Below are positions 46,428-54,825 of a stretch of 64,000 bases of DNA, piece by piece (the stretch's first letter is position 1; each line of letters begins with the position of its first letter). The notes below the pieces were generated by a model, which did not search any database, was not told where the DNA came from, and saw only the letters and a list, made by a program, of their open reading frames with translations. Made by a program: the position numbers and the translations under genes. Origin of the DNA: Sphingobacteriales bacterium (GTDB taxonomy: Bacteria; Bacteroidota; Bacteroidia; Chitinophagales; Chitinophagaceae); NCBI GenBank assembly GCA_004144175.1, contig SEFT01000004.1, positions 1 to 64,000 of the forward strand, given 5' to 3'.

Positions 46428-48203
46428 CTAGCTAAGCCGGACAGTCGCGATTTCTTCTTTGTCCTCTGTATAACCTACAATTTCCTTAATACGCCTATCC
46501 AACAAATCTACTGCTTCCTTAAGCATTATGACGTAGCCCTTATTGAAGTTATTTTCGAGCAATATGATATTCAATAGGCCCATAATGGTGGCCAATGGGC
46601 CGCGAATATGATGCGACTGTACATGTGCTATTTTCAGCAGGGCTTCGTTCTGCTGCTTTATCTTTTGTTCGTTTAACTTACGCTGTGTAATATTTGTAGC
46701 TGTAAAGGCAACTGCAATTATTCGTTCTTCTTTATTCTTCACAGGTACAATACTATATTCCCACCATATTCCGGCAGTTTCCTTATATCGCTCGTCATAT
46801 ACACTTGTTCCTTTTATTGCCCTGCGAAAGTCCTCCATAAATCTTATCTCCTCGCCATCGCTCAGAAAGTCGGTAATTGTGTCCCCTAAACAACATACAT
46901 CAGCATTTTCTTGGGAGAGGAAGTTTCTTGCGGCATCGTTCAAAGCCATTACGCGCAGGTTTCTATCTACCATCAAATGGCAACTCGATGAGCTATTGAA
47001 CAATGCATCCAGCTTGGCTTCCGACTTCTTTACTTCCTGCTTTTGCAGCTCGGTTTCCAGCATATTTTCCTGTAATTGGGCAACAGTAAAAGAAAGTTCT
47101 GCCGATATTCTCTTTTCTTCTTCTATTGCATGTTCCAGATCGTATACAGTTTGCTTTAAAGTGGCAACTAGCAACAAGAAGCTTCGATTGAGCGTTTCTA
47201 TCTCAGCTATGTTGTAAGATGCTTTGTCGAGCTCATCCACATTATCTGTAAATCGCGACCGTATAAAACGAATGACACTTCTGTTCAGTTGACGTACCTC
47301 TCTCGTCAAAGCTTTGGACAAAACAAAACTTGTAACAATAGCTAAGGCCAGAACCAACAAAGTGCCATAGATCAGTATACGCCTGAAAGTAGCATTGAGA
47401 TTTTGTACCTCAACACTCACAACATCGTCAACGCCATCGTACATGTAGTCCAGGTCTTGTACCGTATTTTGCACCTTTGCATACATGCCGGAGTTGCTGT
47501 TAACCCCCAATTGATCTATATAATTTACCAGCAGGTTGAAGCTTGACTTATACTTCAGTAAGGCCACCTTTATATCCGAGCCGTTCGAGAGCGCAGCGGC
47601 CTGACTGTCTGCCAGCCTGTTAAAGATCTGCACATCTTCTTTTTCTCCTCTTAGCAAGTAATCTTTTTCCTGCCTTCTTAACCCTAGTATAGTCGAGGGA
47701 TGAATGTTCGTAGAGTCTTCAAGGAAGTGCGCATAGGTACGCATGAGGCCTTCCTGTCCATAGTCTTTAAAGCCTTTCTTGTGATAAATGTCTTTTAGCT
47801 TCCGTACAGACGAAAGTAGTCGTTCATGTACGCTGATAAGGCGCTGTAGCTGTGCATCAACACGAATATGCTTTGCAACTGTATCGCCAACAAGATACTG
47901 CAGCTGCTCAATAATTGCAGTTTCGGTAGCCAACACCTCGTCTATATGCTCTTGCCGGTATGTTGTATAAAAACCAGCCTGGTGATAACCGGCGAGCATG
48001 AAGTACTGCAGGTTTCCTACACTTTTGTAATGCTGGCTATGTATAGATGATAGTCGCTGCGTGAATGCCTGCACTTGTTTGTAATTCTTTACAACAAAAA
48101 AGCAGACTATGGCCCACGCAAGTAACAGGCCCGAGAAAACGAAAAAACTGACTAAAATTTTTGACTGAAATGAGCCAAACAATCTCTTGACCTTTCTTAC
48201 CAT
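46428..48203 (-). CDS. Membrane PAS/HisKA-like sensor lacking a catalytic ATPase domain
   Basis: A 591-aa protein. TM1 (about 14-36), a periplasmic helical sensor (40-270), TM2 (about 277-298), a HAMP-like linker and coiled coil (305-390), and PAS (about 390-510). It then has a dimerisation/phosphoacceptor-type helix with His531 in QSHHIRGPLATIMGL. The protein ends 60 residues later (YTEDKEEIATVRLS), with no N, G1 or G2 box. Full kinases need about 150 more residues. It may act as a phosphotransfer or scaffold protein, or be a truncated kinase. The upstream frame does not contain a lost ATPase domain. Confidence 0.88.
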   Translation of the reverse strand: MVRKVKRLFGSFQSKILVSFFVFSGLLLAWAIVCFFVVKNYKQVQAFTQRLSSIHSQHYKSVGNLQYFMLAGYHQAGFYTTYRQEHIDEVLATETAIIEQLQYLVGDTVAKHIRVDAQLQRLISVHERLLSSVRKLKDIYHKKGFKDYGQEGLMRTYAHFLEDSTNIHPSTILGLRRQEKDYLLRGEKEDVQIFNRLADSQAAALSNGSDIKVALLKYKSSFNLLVNYIDQLGVNSNSGMYAKVQNTVQDLDYMYDGVDDVVSVEVQNLNATFRRILIYGTLLVLALAIVTSFVLSKALTREVRQLNRSVIRFIRSRFTDNVDELDKASYNIAEIETLNRSFLLLVATLKQTVYDLEHAIEEEKRISAELSFTVAQLQENMLETELQKQEVKKSEAKLDALFNSSSSCHLMVDRNLRVMALNDAARNFLSQENADVCCLGDTITDFLSDGEEIRFMEDFRRAIKGTSVYDERYKETAGIWWEYSIVPVKNKEERIIAVAFTATNITQRKLNEQKIKQQNEALLKIAHVQSHHIRGPLATIMGLLNIILLENNFNKGYVIMLKEAVDLLDRRIKEIVGYTEDKEEIATVRLS

Positions 48204-48297
48204 GACACAGCAGCAAATGTATCATTTACCCAAGGCTGCGACGGCTGCAGCCTCATTAAATAATTGATAATAATAACCGCTATTCCTATACTTATTG

Positions 48298-48331
48298 TAA
48301 AAACACAAGGCTGCCCAAATGGGCAGCCTTG
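48298..48331 (-). terminator. Rho-independent terminator
   Basis: A perfect 11-bp stem CAAGGCTGCCC (48306-48316) and GGGCAGCCTTG (48321-48331), followed on the minus strand by TGTTTTTA. It ends the TonB-receptor/T9SS-protein operon. Confidence 0.88.
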
Positions 48332-48365
48332 CTCTTATTAGGCTTGTTCGCCTTTCCTGAACGAA

Positions 48366-50246
48366 CTATTTAGCTACAGTGATTTTTGCACTGTTTTTGA
48401 AGTTGCCATTAGTGATAGTGATGAAGTATGTACCTGCTGTTACGTTAGTAAGGTCAACCGGCAACATTTGGCCACCATTTACGTTCTTACCATTGTACAG
48501 GTTCTTTACTACTTTACCGGTGATGTCAGACAGATAAACTACAACATCAGTAGGCGCTGCGATATCAAATGTCACAAAAGCGTTCTCAGAAGCAGGGTTA
48601 GGGAAGATGCTGATCTCAGAAGCAGAAGCAGCAACATTAGCTACCTTCGTATCCACTACATCGTAGTTAGTGTTGTTCGGAGTCCAGTTAGTCCAGCCTT
48701 GCATCCAGTTGTCAGCAGTAGTTTGCGTACCTGCAAATGCACCTATGTAGTTTACTTTTTCAAAGAAGCCGTCGTTTGCTCTTGTGTTAGTAAAGTCAGG
48801 CAGCAGTGTTGGAGCATTGTAGTTTGCAAACAAACCGCTCGTATCTGTATTGATCGGCTTACTAGGGTTGAACGGATATACGCGGCCATTGCTGAATGGA
48901 TCAACAGTACCACCATTCGTCATGTATGAAGGCAATGTTCTGCTGTTATAAGATATTGGAGAAGCACTATTTGGTAGCGGGTTAGGATTGCTAAGATCGT
49001 AAGCATTTTGCAGTAGCAGATTTTGAGGCTGAGCATAAGAAGTGATCATGTTAGCACCAGATTTGAACCATGTAATAGGGCCTACATTGCCAGCCCACAC
49101 AGCTGAATCCGAGTTGTTTGCAGTTGTAGGTGTATTATTACGAGCGTTATCACCTCTTACAAAAACTACATCTTTATAGTTAGGCGTATTCATAGTAGGT
49201 GTACCAGCAATCACGTTATTACGGAATTGCAGCGTGTTATCATTGATGTTAGCAATGGTAGAACCGAAAGCAGTACCCGGCTCGTCTATCAGCAGACCGC
49301 AAGGCCAGCCCATGAACACACTATTCAGTATGCTTTGAGCGCTACCGCGGCGCAGGTGTGCACCAGCTACATACAAAGGGTTGTAAGCTGTAGAAGTAGA
49401 ACTGATAAGTGGACCAACTACGGTACAGTTAGAAAATACAGCTTTAGTAGCATTGTTGTTGTTCGTCTTGCCATCGATAGTACCGGCAAGATAGCTATCG
49501 CCTTCAAAAGCTTTAGAACCACTTACGTCAGCAATGTTCGGATCTCTCAATACAAACATGAACTGGTTTTTACCATTGTATTGGTTGTCTGTATCGAAGT
49601 CATCATCCCAGGTGCGAACGGTAACCATGTGTTTAGTATTTACAGTACCACCAAACCACTCGATACCATCGTCACCAGCGTAAGATATCTGCACGTGGTC
49701 TATCTTAGTGCCTGAACCAACCCCGCCCAGTGTAAGGCTATTGATCTCATTGTTAGGGGCAAATGCAATACCTGCAAATTCGATACGCGCATAGCTCAGC
49801 ACACCGCTGTTATCGTTAGCGTCTGTTCCACCATATTTAGAGCGCACACCACCTTCAATCTGTCCTTCGCCCGCTGTCCAGTTAACCGGAGCTTTACCGC
49901 AGATGATAACGCCACCCCAATCGCCGTTCGACCTTGTGCCTTGCGGCTGGTTCGATGTAAATACGATTGGTTTTTCAACAGTACCTTGTGCCATGATCTT
50001 TGCGCCGCGTTCAACGATCAGTGCCGCTTTGCTGTTCTTGTCGCCTTTGATGATAGTACCAGGATTGATCGTAAGCGTTACACCATCTGTAACATATACC
50101 CAGCCTTCCAATTTGTAAACCTGACCCGGAGACCACGTTTGGTTCGATGTAATTTCACCTTTTACAGTGACAACCGGAACTGACTGAGCCAGACCCAGAG
50201 AATTGATGCCAAGCATCGTAAGTAAAGAGAGGATAATTTTTCTCAT
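48366..50246 (-). CDS. T9SS-secreted beta-helix protein
   Basis: A 626-aa protein. The signal peptide is 1-20 (cut near LGLAQS). The body (about 25-540) is rich in Gly/Asn with DGVTLTINPGTIIKGDKNSKAALIVERGAKIMAQGT, a right-handed beta-helix pattern seen in surface and polysaccharide-binding proteins. The C-terminal ~80 residues are the type A sorting domain (ISIFPNPASENAFVTFDI ... GTYFITITNGNFKNSAKITVAK), which sends it through the type IX system to the surface. It is 93 bp downstream of a TonB receptor gene, in the same direction, so the pair probably works on one external substrate. Confidence 0.93.
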   Translation of the reverse strand: MRKIILSLLTMLGINSLGLAQSVPVVTVKGEITSNQTWSPGQVYKLEGWVYVTDGVTLTINPGTIIKGDKNSKAALIVERGAKIMAQGTVEKPIVFTSNQPQGTRSNGDWGGVIICGKAPVNWTAGEGQIEGGVRSKYGGTDANDNSGVLSYARIEFAGIAFAPNNEINSLTLGGVGSGTKIDHVQISYAGDDGIEWFGGTVNTKHMVTVRTWDDDFDTDNQYNGKNQFMFVLRDPNIADVSGSKAFEGDSYLAGTIDGKTNNNNATKAVFSNCTVVGPLISSTSTAYNPLYVAGAHLRRGSAQSILNSVFMGWPCGLLIDEPGTAFGSTIANINDNTLQFRNNVIAGTPTMNTPNYKDVVFVRGDNARNNTPTTANNSDSAVWAGNVGPITWFKSGANMITSYAQPQNLLLQNAYDLSNPNPLPNSASPISYNSRTLPSYMTNGGTVDPFSNGRVYPFNPSKPINTDTSGLFANYNAPTLLPDFTNTRANDGFFEKVNYIGAFAGTQTTADNWMQGWTNWTPNNTNYDVVDTKVANVAASASEISIFPNPASENAFVTFDIAAPTDVVVYLSDITGKVVKNLYNGKNVNGGQMLPVDLTNVTAGTYFITITNGNFKNSAKITVAK

Positions 50247-50339
50247 ACGGTTTTGTATTTGTTTGCGAAAGTATTAGTGCTGTATTATGGTACTGTTACC
50301 GGCTCATTAAGCATGTGTGAATACTTACTGAACGCCGGC

Positions 50340-53174
50340 TTAAAATTTAACTTTGACACCTAATGAATAATAGCGGCCCGGGCTTACTGAGCGGAATATG
50401 TTATCGGCATTACTGTTGTTGTCGGCAGTTGCGCTTGGCTCAGCCTTAGCATACTTGCCATCTTTATTCTGGTCTTGTACGCGCACAAATGAGTTGTTTA
50501 GAATATTCTGCGCGCCAATAGTAATTGTGTAATGCTTAAATAATGTTTTGGAAACAAAGGCATCCAATGCGTGAAAAGGCCGTTCGCCAATATTTGCAAC
50601 GTCTCCGTCGCCAAGCGCTATCATGCGTGGCCCGTATACATTGTACACAAATGAACCCTGGAAGCCATTCTTGTCATTCTGATAATAAAGGCCTCCATTT
50701 ATCATATATGGCGATTGCCCTTGCATAGTTGCATTATCTATCTCTCTGACAGAATCCTCGATCTTCATTTTAGACTCGAGCAAGGCAAGATTACCTACGA
50801 TAGAAAAATCTTTGAAGAGGCTTGTCTTCAGCCAATCATCAACGAAGGACAGATTCTTTCTTATATCCACCTCTACCCCGGCACTATATGCCTCCTTAGT
50901 ATTAATGTAGGTCATTTGGCGACTGTCACTTCCAGGGTTCAGGATGTAAAACTGTATGGGATCTTTAAAGGTCTTGTAGAACACGCCGGCATGTATCATA
51001 TCGTTCGAGTTGGGGTACCACTCCCATCTCAGGTCGTAGTTCTGTATGCGCGTAACCTTGAGTGTATCTTGAAGGGCATGTGCAAACAATGAGCCGTAAA
51101 CGCCCCAGCGATTGTCCATATCGTAGTAGAACAATGGTGCCCACTCTCTGAACTCGGGGCGGTTCAACGTTTTACCATAAGCCACCCGCAGTATCATCTT
51201 TTCATTGATGTTGTAGCCTATATTGAAGGAAGGCAGCCAGAACTTGGATGTAATGCTCGGCGATATGCTATCTTCACTTACAAAGCTTTGTAGTTTTTGT
51301 ACGTTGTGCTCATAACGAACACCGCCCGATGCAGTTATTTTATCTTTATAAGGTAGGCTAACGGCTATATAGCTTGCTATCAGCCTGTTTTGCGCATCGT
51401 ACTTGTCGCTTTTGGCTGTGATCTCATCCATGCGGAACTTCCCCTCGCCACCCACGTTGCTGTCAGCAAATATTTGATCGATTGGCAGGTATAGATACTC
51501 CAATGATGCAAAGCTTGTAGGAGCAAGTGTATAGCCCAATACTCGTTGTGAGAAAGTTCTTGACTTATATTCTATGAAATTACCCGCGCTCGCCTCAAAA
51601 GTGTAGTCTTTAATACGGATCTTCTGGCTAAAATGATGGTTAAAAGAATAGACATTTTCTTTAAGGCGTGCAAAGTATCTTCCGCCTCCGTTCACAGGAT
51701 CCACCACATTGGCAACACCTGCCATATACATAGTGTCGTCTTCACCGAAAGGTTTAAAATACTTAATGCGCCTAAGGTCCGGTATCGTCTTATCAACATC
51801 TGTAAAGCCCAGTGTCCAGTTATATTTCGTTCTATCACTACTACTCTTATGCAACCCACCTAATTGACTTGTGTACACCCTGCGGCTTTCATACTCTGCC
51901 ATATAAGATCGCTCAAACTGCTGGCCTAGTGCAGAGTCAGGAATATTTGTACGGTACATGAACCTGCTGCTGCCTGTTTGATTCAATAGGTTTTTAAACT
52001 CAAAACGTGAGTTTCCTACGATGGCAGCAATGTTGTCCATCAATGTCAGGTTTACATCATTTACATTCTTCTCATCTATGGTATTTTCATCTTGCCCGCC
52101 CAATGTAACGTTCTGGCTCAACTGCGGAAAAACTTCCTTTACATTGGTATACGATAGTGCAAACGTATTGCCCAACTTTACCCTGCCAAGATTAAAAACA
52201 TTCGCAGCCTTTAGCTTGAACCTTACATCAGGTGCGGCCATCTTTTGCTTAAAGGCCCAGTCATTTTTCCCAAACGATTTTGATACTGCTGCATTGTTAG
52301 AATCGTTCTTGCTAATGGGATCAGGAGCGCCGACAGGCATTGCTCTTTTACCATCATCGTAACCCAGCCAATCTGTTTTAGAAGGCGTGTTATAATAAAA
52401 ATCTTTACCGGTAGTGTTTGCTCTATACGAGGTTTGAAAGTCTACATTCACCTGGTTACGCTCCGGCAGCCCCGATGTATAAACCTTTACCATACCGCCC
52501 GCGAAGTCGCCCGGCAGCTCGGGTGCCGGCGTTTTATACACCAGCATACGATCAATAGCCACGCTTGGTATCAGGTCGAAAGAGAATGATTTTTTATCCG
52601 TCTCGCTACTGGGCGCCCCGGCATCATTCAGCCATACGGTATTATAGCGATCGTGCAGGCCTCTTACTACTATAAAACGGTCATCGAATATGGTAACACC
52701 CGGCAGGCGTCTTACCACATCGGCCGCGTTCCTGTCGGCCGTTTTAGATATCTGCGCTGCGCTGATGCCGCTTACCGTAAGATGGCTCTTACGTATCTCC
52801 ATCATTACAGCATTCTCGGTGCTGGTGGCGCGCGTTGCGCGTATAGTAACATCCCCCAGTTTATTCGTCCCCTCACCCTTCAACGCGATCGACAGATTTA
52901 CATCGCGGTTATTAAGTACGGATACCGTTTGATGCAGTTCTTTAAACGTGAGCAGAGAGAAGATAACTTCGTAGGTGCCGCTTTCAACACCGTCTATCAC
53001 AAACACACCGGCACTATCTGTTTCAGCGTACTTGTTAAGTTCTTTGACCACCACTAACACACCTTCAAGTGGCGTCTTTTCGGTGGCATCATTAACGGTG
53101 CCCGATATCTTTGCAGCAAAAGAAAATATAGAAATGAGGATATAAATAGAAACCAGCAGGAAGAACTTATACAT
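50340..53174 (-). CDS. TonB-dependent receptor with carboxypeptidase-like N-domain
   Basis: A 944-aa outer-membrane receptor. The signal peptide is 1-20, a carboxypeptidase-regulatory-like Ig domain is at 22-105 (ISGTVNDATEKTPLEGVLVVVKE), the plug domain is about 120-240 (RNAADVVRRLPGVTIFDDRFIVVRGLHDRYNTVWLNDAGAP), and a 22-strand barrel ends in GRYYSLGVKVKF with a C-terminal aromatic. It moves a ligand across the outer membrane using TonB energy. The ligand is unknown. It heads a two-gene operon with the T9SS protein. Confidence 0.94.
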   Translation of the reverse strand: MYKFFLLVSIYILISIFSFAAKISGTVNDATEKTPLEGVLVVVKELNKYAETDSAGVFVIDGVESGTYEVIFSLLTFKELHQTVSVLNNRDVNLSIALKGEGTNKLGDVTIRATRATSTENAVMMEIRKSHLTVSGISAAQISKTADRNAADVVRRLPGVTIFDDRFIVVRGLHDRYNTVWLNDAGAPSSETDKKSFSFDLIPSVAIDRMLVYKTPAPELPGDFAGGMVKVYTSGLPERNQVNVDFQTSYRANTTGKDFYYNTPSKTDWLGYDDGKRAMPVGAPDPISKNDSNNAAVSKSFGKNDWAFKQKMAAPDVRFKLKAANVFNLGRVKLGNTFALSYTNVKEVFPQLSQNVTLGGQDENTIDEKNVNDVNLTLMDNIAAIVGNSRFEFKNLLNQTGSSRFMYRTNIPDSALGQQFERSYMAEYESRRVYTSQLGGLHKSSSDRTKYNWTLGFTDVDKTIPDLRRIKYFKPFGEDDTMYMAGVANVVDPVNGGGRYFARLKENVYSFNHHFSQKIRIKDYTFEASAGNFIEYKSRTFSQRVLGYTLAPTSFASLEYLYLPIDQIFADSNVGGEGKFRMDEITAKSDKYDAQNRLIASYIAVSLPYKDKITASGGVRYEHNVQKLQSFVSEDSISPSITSKFWLPSFNIGYNINEKMILRVAYGKTLNRPEFREWAPLFYYDMDNRWGVYGSLFAHALQDTLKVTRIQNYDLRWEWYPNSNDMIHAGVFYKTFKDPIQFYILNPGSDSRQMTYINTKEAYSAGVEVDIRKNLSFVDDWLKTSLFKDFSIVGNLALLESKMKIEDSVREIDNATMQGQSPYMINGGLYYQNDKNGFQGSFVYNVYGPRMIALGDGDVANIGERPFHALDAFVSKTLFKHYTITIGAQNILNNSFVRVQDQNKDGKYAKAEPSATADNNSNADNIFRSVSPGRYYSLGVKVKF

Positions 53175-53191
53175 TGAGCCTAATTATGCTG

Positions 53192-53199
53192 CAAACTTA
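53192..53199 (-). promoter_or_regulatory. -7 element for the TonB-receptor operon
   Basis: On the minus strand, TAAGTTTG (complement at 53192-53199) fits the Bacteroidota -7 box and is 17 bp before the ATG at 53174. Confidence 0.55.
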
Positions 53200-53384
53200 T
53201 TTCGCGCCCTTAGCTTTTTGCAGAAAACGGTGTTATCAAACTGTTTCGCCAGGATTATTAAACTGTTGCCCGAACATTACCGCGGCGTTACTAAAAGCTT
53301 AAAAGAAAATTAAAGAGCTACGCAACCTAAGGGTAGGTCTCGCTTTACTTTTCTAATATTGCATAAGGATTAAGAGCACAGAAA

Positions 53385-53960
53385 ATGAAGCTGTATATAA
53401 AGAACATGGTTTGCGACCGTTGCAAGATGGTAGTGGAATCTGAGTTGCAAAAGCTCGGGCATCAGGTTGCAGTCTTGGGCCTTGGCGAGGTAGAATTGCA
53501 AAACGAACAATTATCAAAAGACGAAATTCAAAAGATAGACGATAGTTTAAGGGCGGTTGGCTTTGAGTTGATAGATGATAAGAAGACACGCATCATCGAG
53601 AAGATAAAGAATACTGTAATAGACTTGGTACATCATGCGGAGCATCCGCCCGTTCACAAGCATAGCGATATCATTTCAACAGCGCTCAACTATGAGTACT
53701 CTTATCTCAGCAAATTATTCTCCGAAGTGGAAGGTATTACGATAGAACACTACATCATCAATCAGAAGATAGAGCGTGTAAAAGAGTTGCTGGTATATGA
53801 TGAGCTATCGCTTACGCAGATAGCCGACGCACTGGGTTATAGCAGCATAGCACACTTATCCGCACAGTTTAAAAAAGCTACCGGCCTGCCGCCCAGCCAT
53901 TTCAAGAATATAGGTGAGCAGCAGCGAAAGGCATTAGATAAGGTTGCCATAAAGAAGTAA
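53385..53960 (+). CDS. AraC-family regulator with N-terminal CxxC metal-binding-like domain
   Basis: A 191-aa regulator. Residues 1-75 look like a heavy-metal-associated fold with a MxCDRC motif (Cys10, Cys13; MKLYIKNMVCDRCKMVVESEL), and residues 95-180 are an AraC double HTH (LSKLFSEVEGITIEHYIINQKIERVKELL; LTQIADALGYSSIAHLSAQFKKATGLPP). This compact layout is found in Bacteroidota beside metal-handling genes. It suggests direct sensing of a thiol-binding metal such as Cu+. Next genes: an HMA membrane protein and a His/Met-rich barrel. A one-mismatch -7 box (TAATATTG) lies at 53354. Confidence 0.88.
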   Translation: MKLYIKNMVCDRCKMVVESELQKLGHQVAVLGLGEVELQNEQLSKDEIQKIDDSLRAVGFELIDDKKTRIIEKIKNTVIDLVHHAEHPPVHKHSDIISTALNYEYSYLSKLFSEVEGITIEHYIINQKIERVKELLVYDELSLTQIADALGYSSIAHLSAQFKKATGLPPSHFKNIGEQQRKALDKVAIKK

Positions 53961-54014
53961 AAGTTATATAAACAACAGCCCGAATGATGTAACAGTAGCT
54001 CTGTATACCCGGCG

Positions 54015-54022
54015 TAGCTTTG
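54015..54022 (+). promoter_or_regulatory. -7 element for the HMA membrane protein
   Basis: TAGCTTTG fits the Bacteroidota -7 box, 24 bp before the ATG at 54047. It lies inside the longer reading frame starting at 54020, which supports the shorter start. Confidence 0.55.
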
Positions 54023-54046
54023 TGTTATCATAAAATACGATACACA

Positions 54047-54778
54047 ATGACACATAGATATAACATAACCGGGATGACATGCGGAGGCTGTGTAGCCAAA
54101 GTAAAAAGCTCCATATTGAAGTTAGGAGACGTGTTGAGCGCCGACGTGAAGCAAGATGCACCGCAGGCGACCATCACTATGCAAAAGCACATTCCGCTGG
54201 CAACGCTACAAGACGCTATTAGCCACGGAGGCAAATACACAATAGCCGAAGCAGACGCTGCGATGTCGCACCATGTAGCAGCTGATGATACAACGGCAAC
54301 TGGCAACTCGTACTACCCTATCTTCCTCATCTTCGGCTATATTGCCGGTATAACGCTGATCATACAAGCCGTCATGCCACAATTCAGTTTTATGATGTGG
54401 ATGCAGCACTTCATGGCCGGGTTCTTCCTGGTATTCTCTTTCTTCAAATTGTTGAACCTAAGTGGATTTGCAGAGGGCTATAGCACCTACGATATCATAG
54501 CCAAAAGAATCAAGGGCTATGGGTACATCTATCCTTTTATAGAGTTGGGGCTTGGCATTGCACTACTTACAGGCTTTCAGCCACTGCTTACTAACATTAT
54601 AACCGTTGTGGTGATGGCGGTAAGCACCATAGGGGTGACTCAAAGCCTGCTGAAGAAAACACCGTTTCAATGTGCCTGCCTGGGCACCATCATCAAGTTA
54701 CCCCTAAGCAAGGTAACGCTGTTTGAAGATGTGTTGATGGTGGTGATGGGAGTGATAATGATAGGCCTGCTGGCTTAA
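54047..54778 (+). CDS. HMA-domain protein fused to MauE/DoxX-like membrane domain
   Basis: A 243-aa protein (MTHRYNITGMTCGGC). HMA domain is 1-70 with the GMTCGGC copper site (Cys12, Cys15). A short linker rich in His and Ala is followed by four membrane helices (about 95-115, 125-145, 160-180, 215-240) with a MauE/DoxX-like pattern and a Cys pair (FQCACLGTIIKLPLS) near the last. HMA domains bind Cu+ or similar ions; the membrane part may pass electrons or metal. It lies between the CxxC AraC regulator and the His/Met-rich barrel. Confidence 0.9.
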   Translation: MTHRYNITGMTCGGCVAKVKSSILKLGDVLSADVKQDAPQATITMQKHIPLATLQDAISHGGKYTIAEADAAMSHHVAADDTTATGNSYYPIFLIFGYIAGITLIIQAVMPQFSFMMWMQHFMAGFFLVFSFFKLLNLSGFAEGYSTYDIIAKRIKGYGYIYPFIELGLGIALLTGFQPLLTNIITVVVMAVSTIGVTQSLLKKTPFQCACLGTIIKLPLSKVTLFEDVLMVVMGVIMIGLLA

Positions 54779-54825
54779 CAGGCATGAAATTTCTGACAAT
54801 ATTTATCATCTAGCAGATCCCCCAT

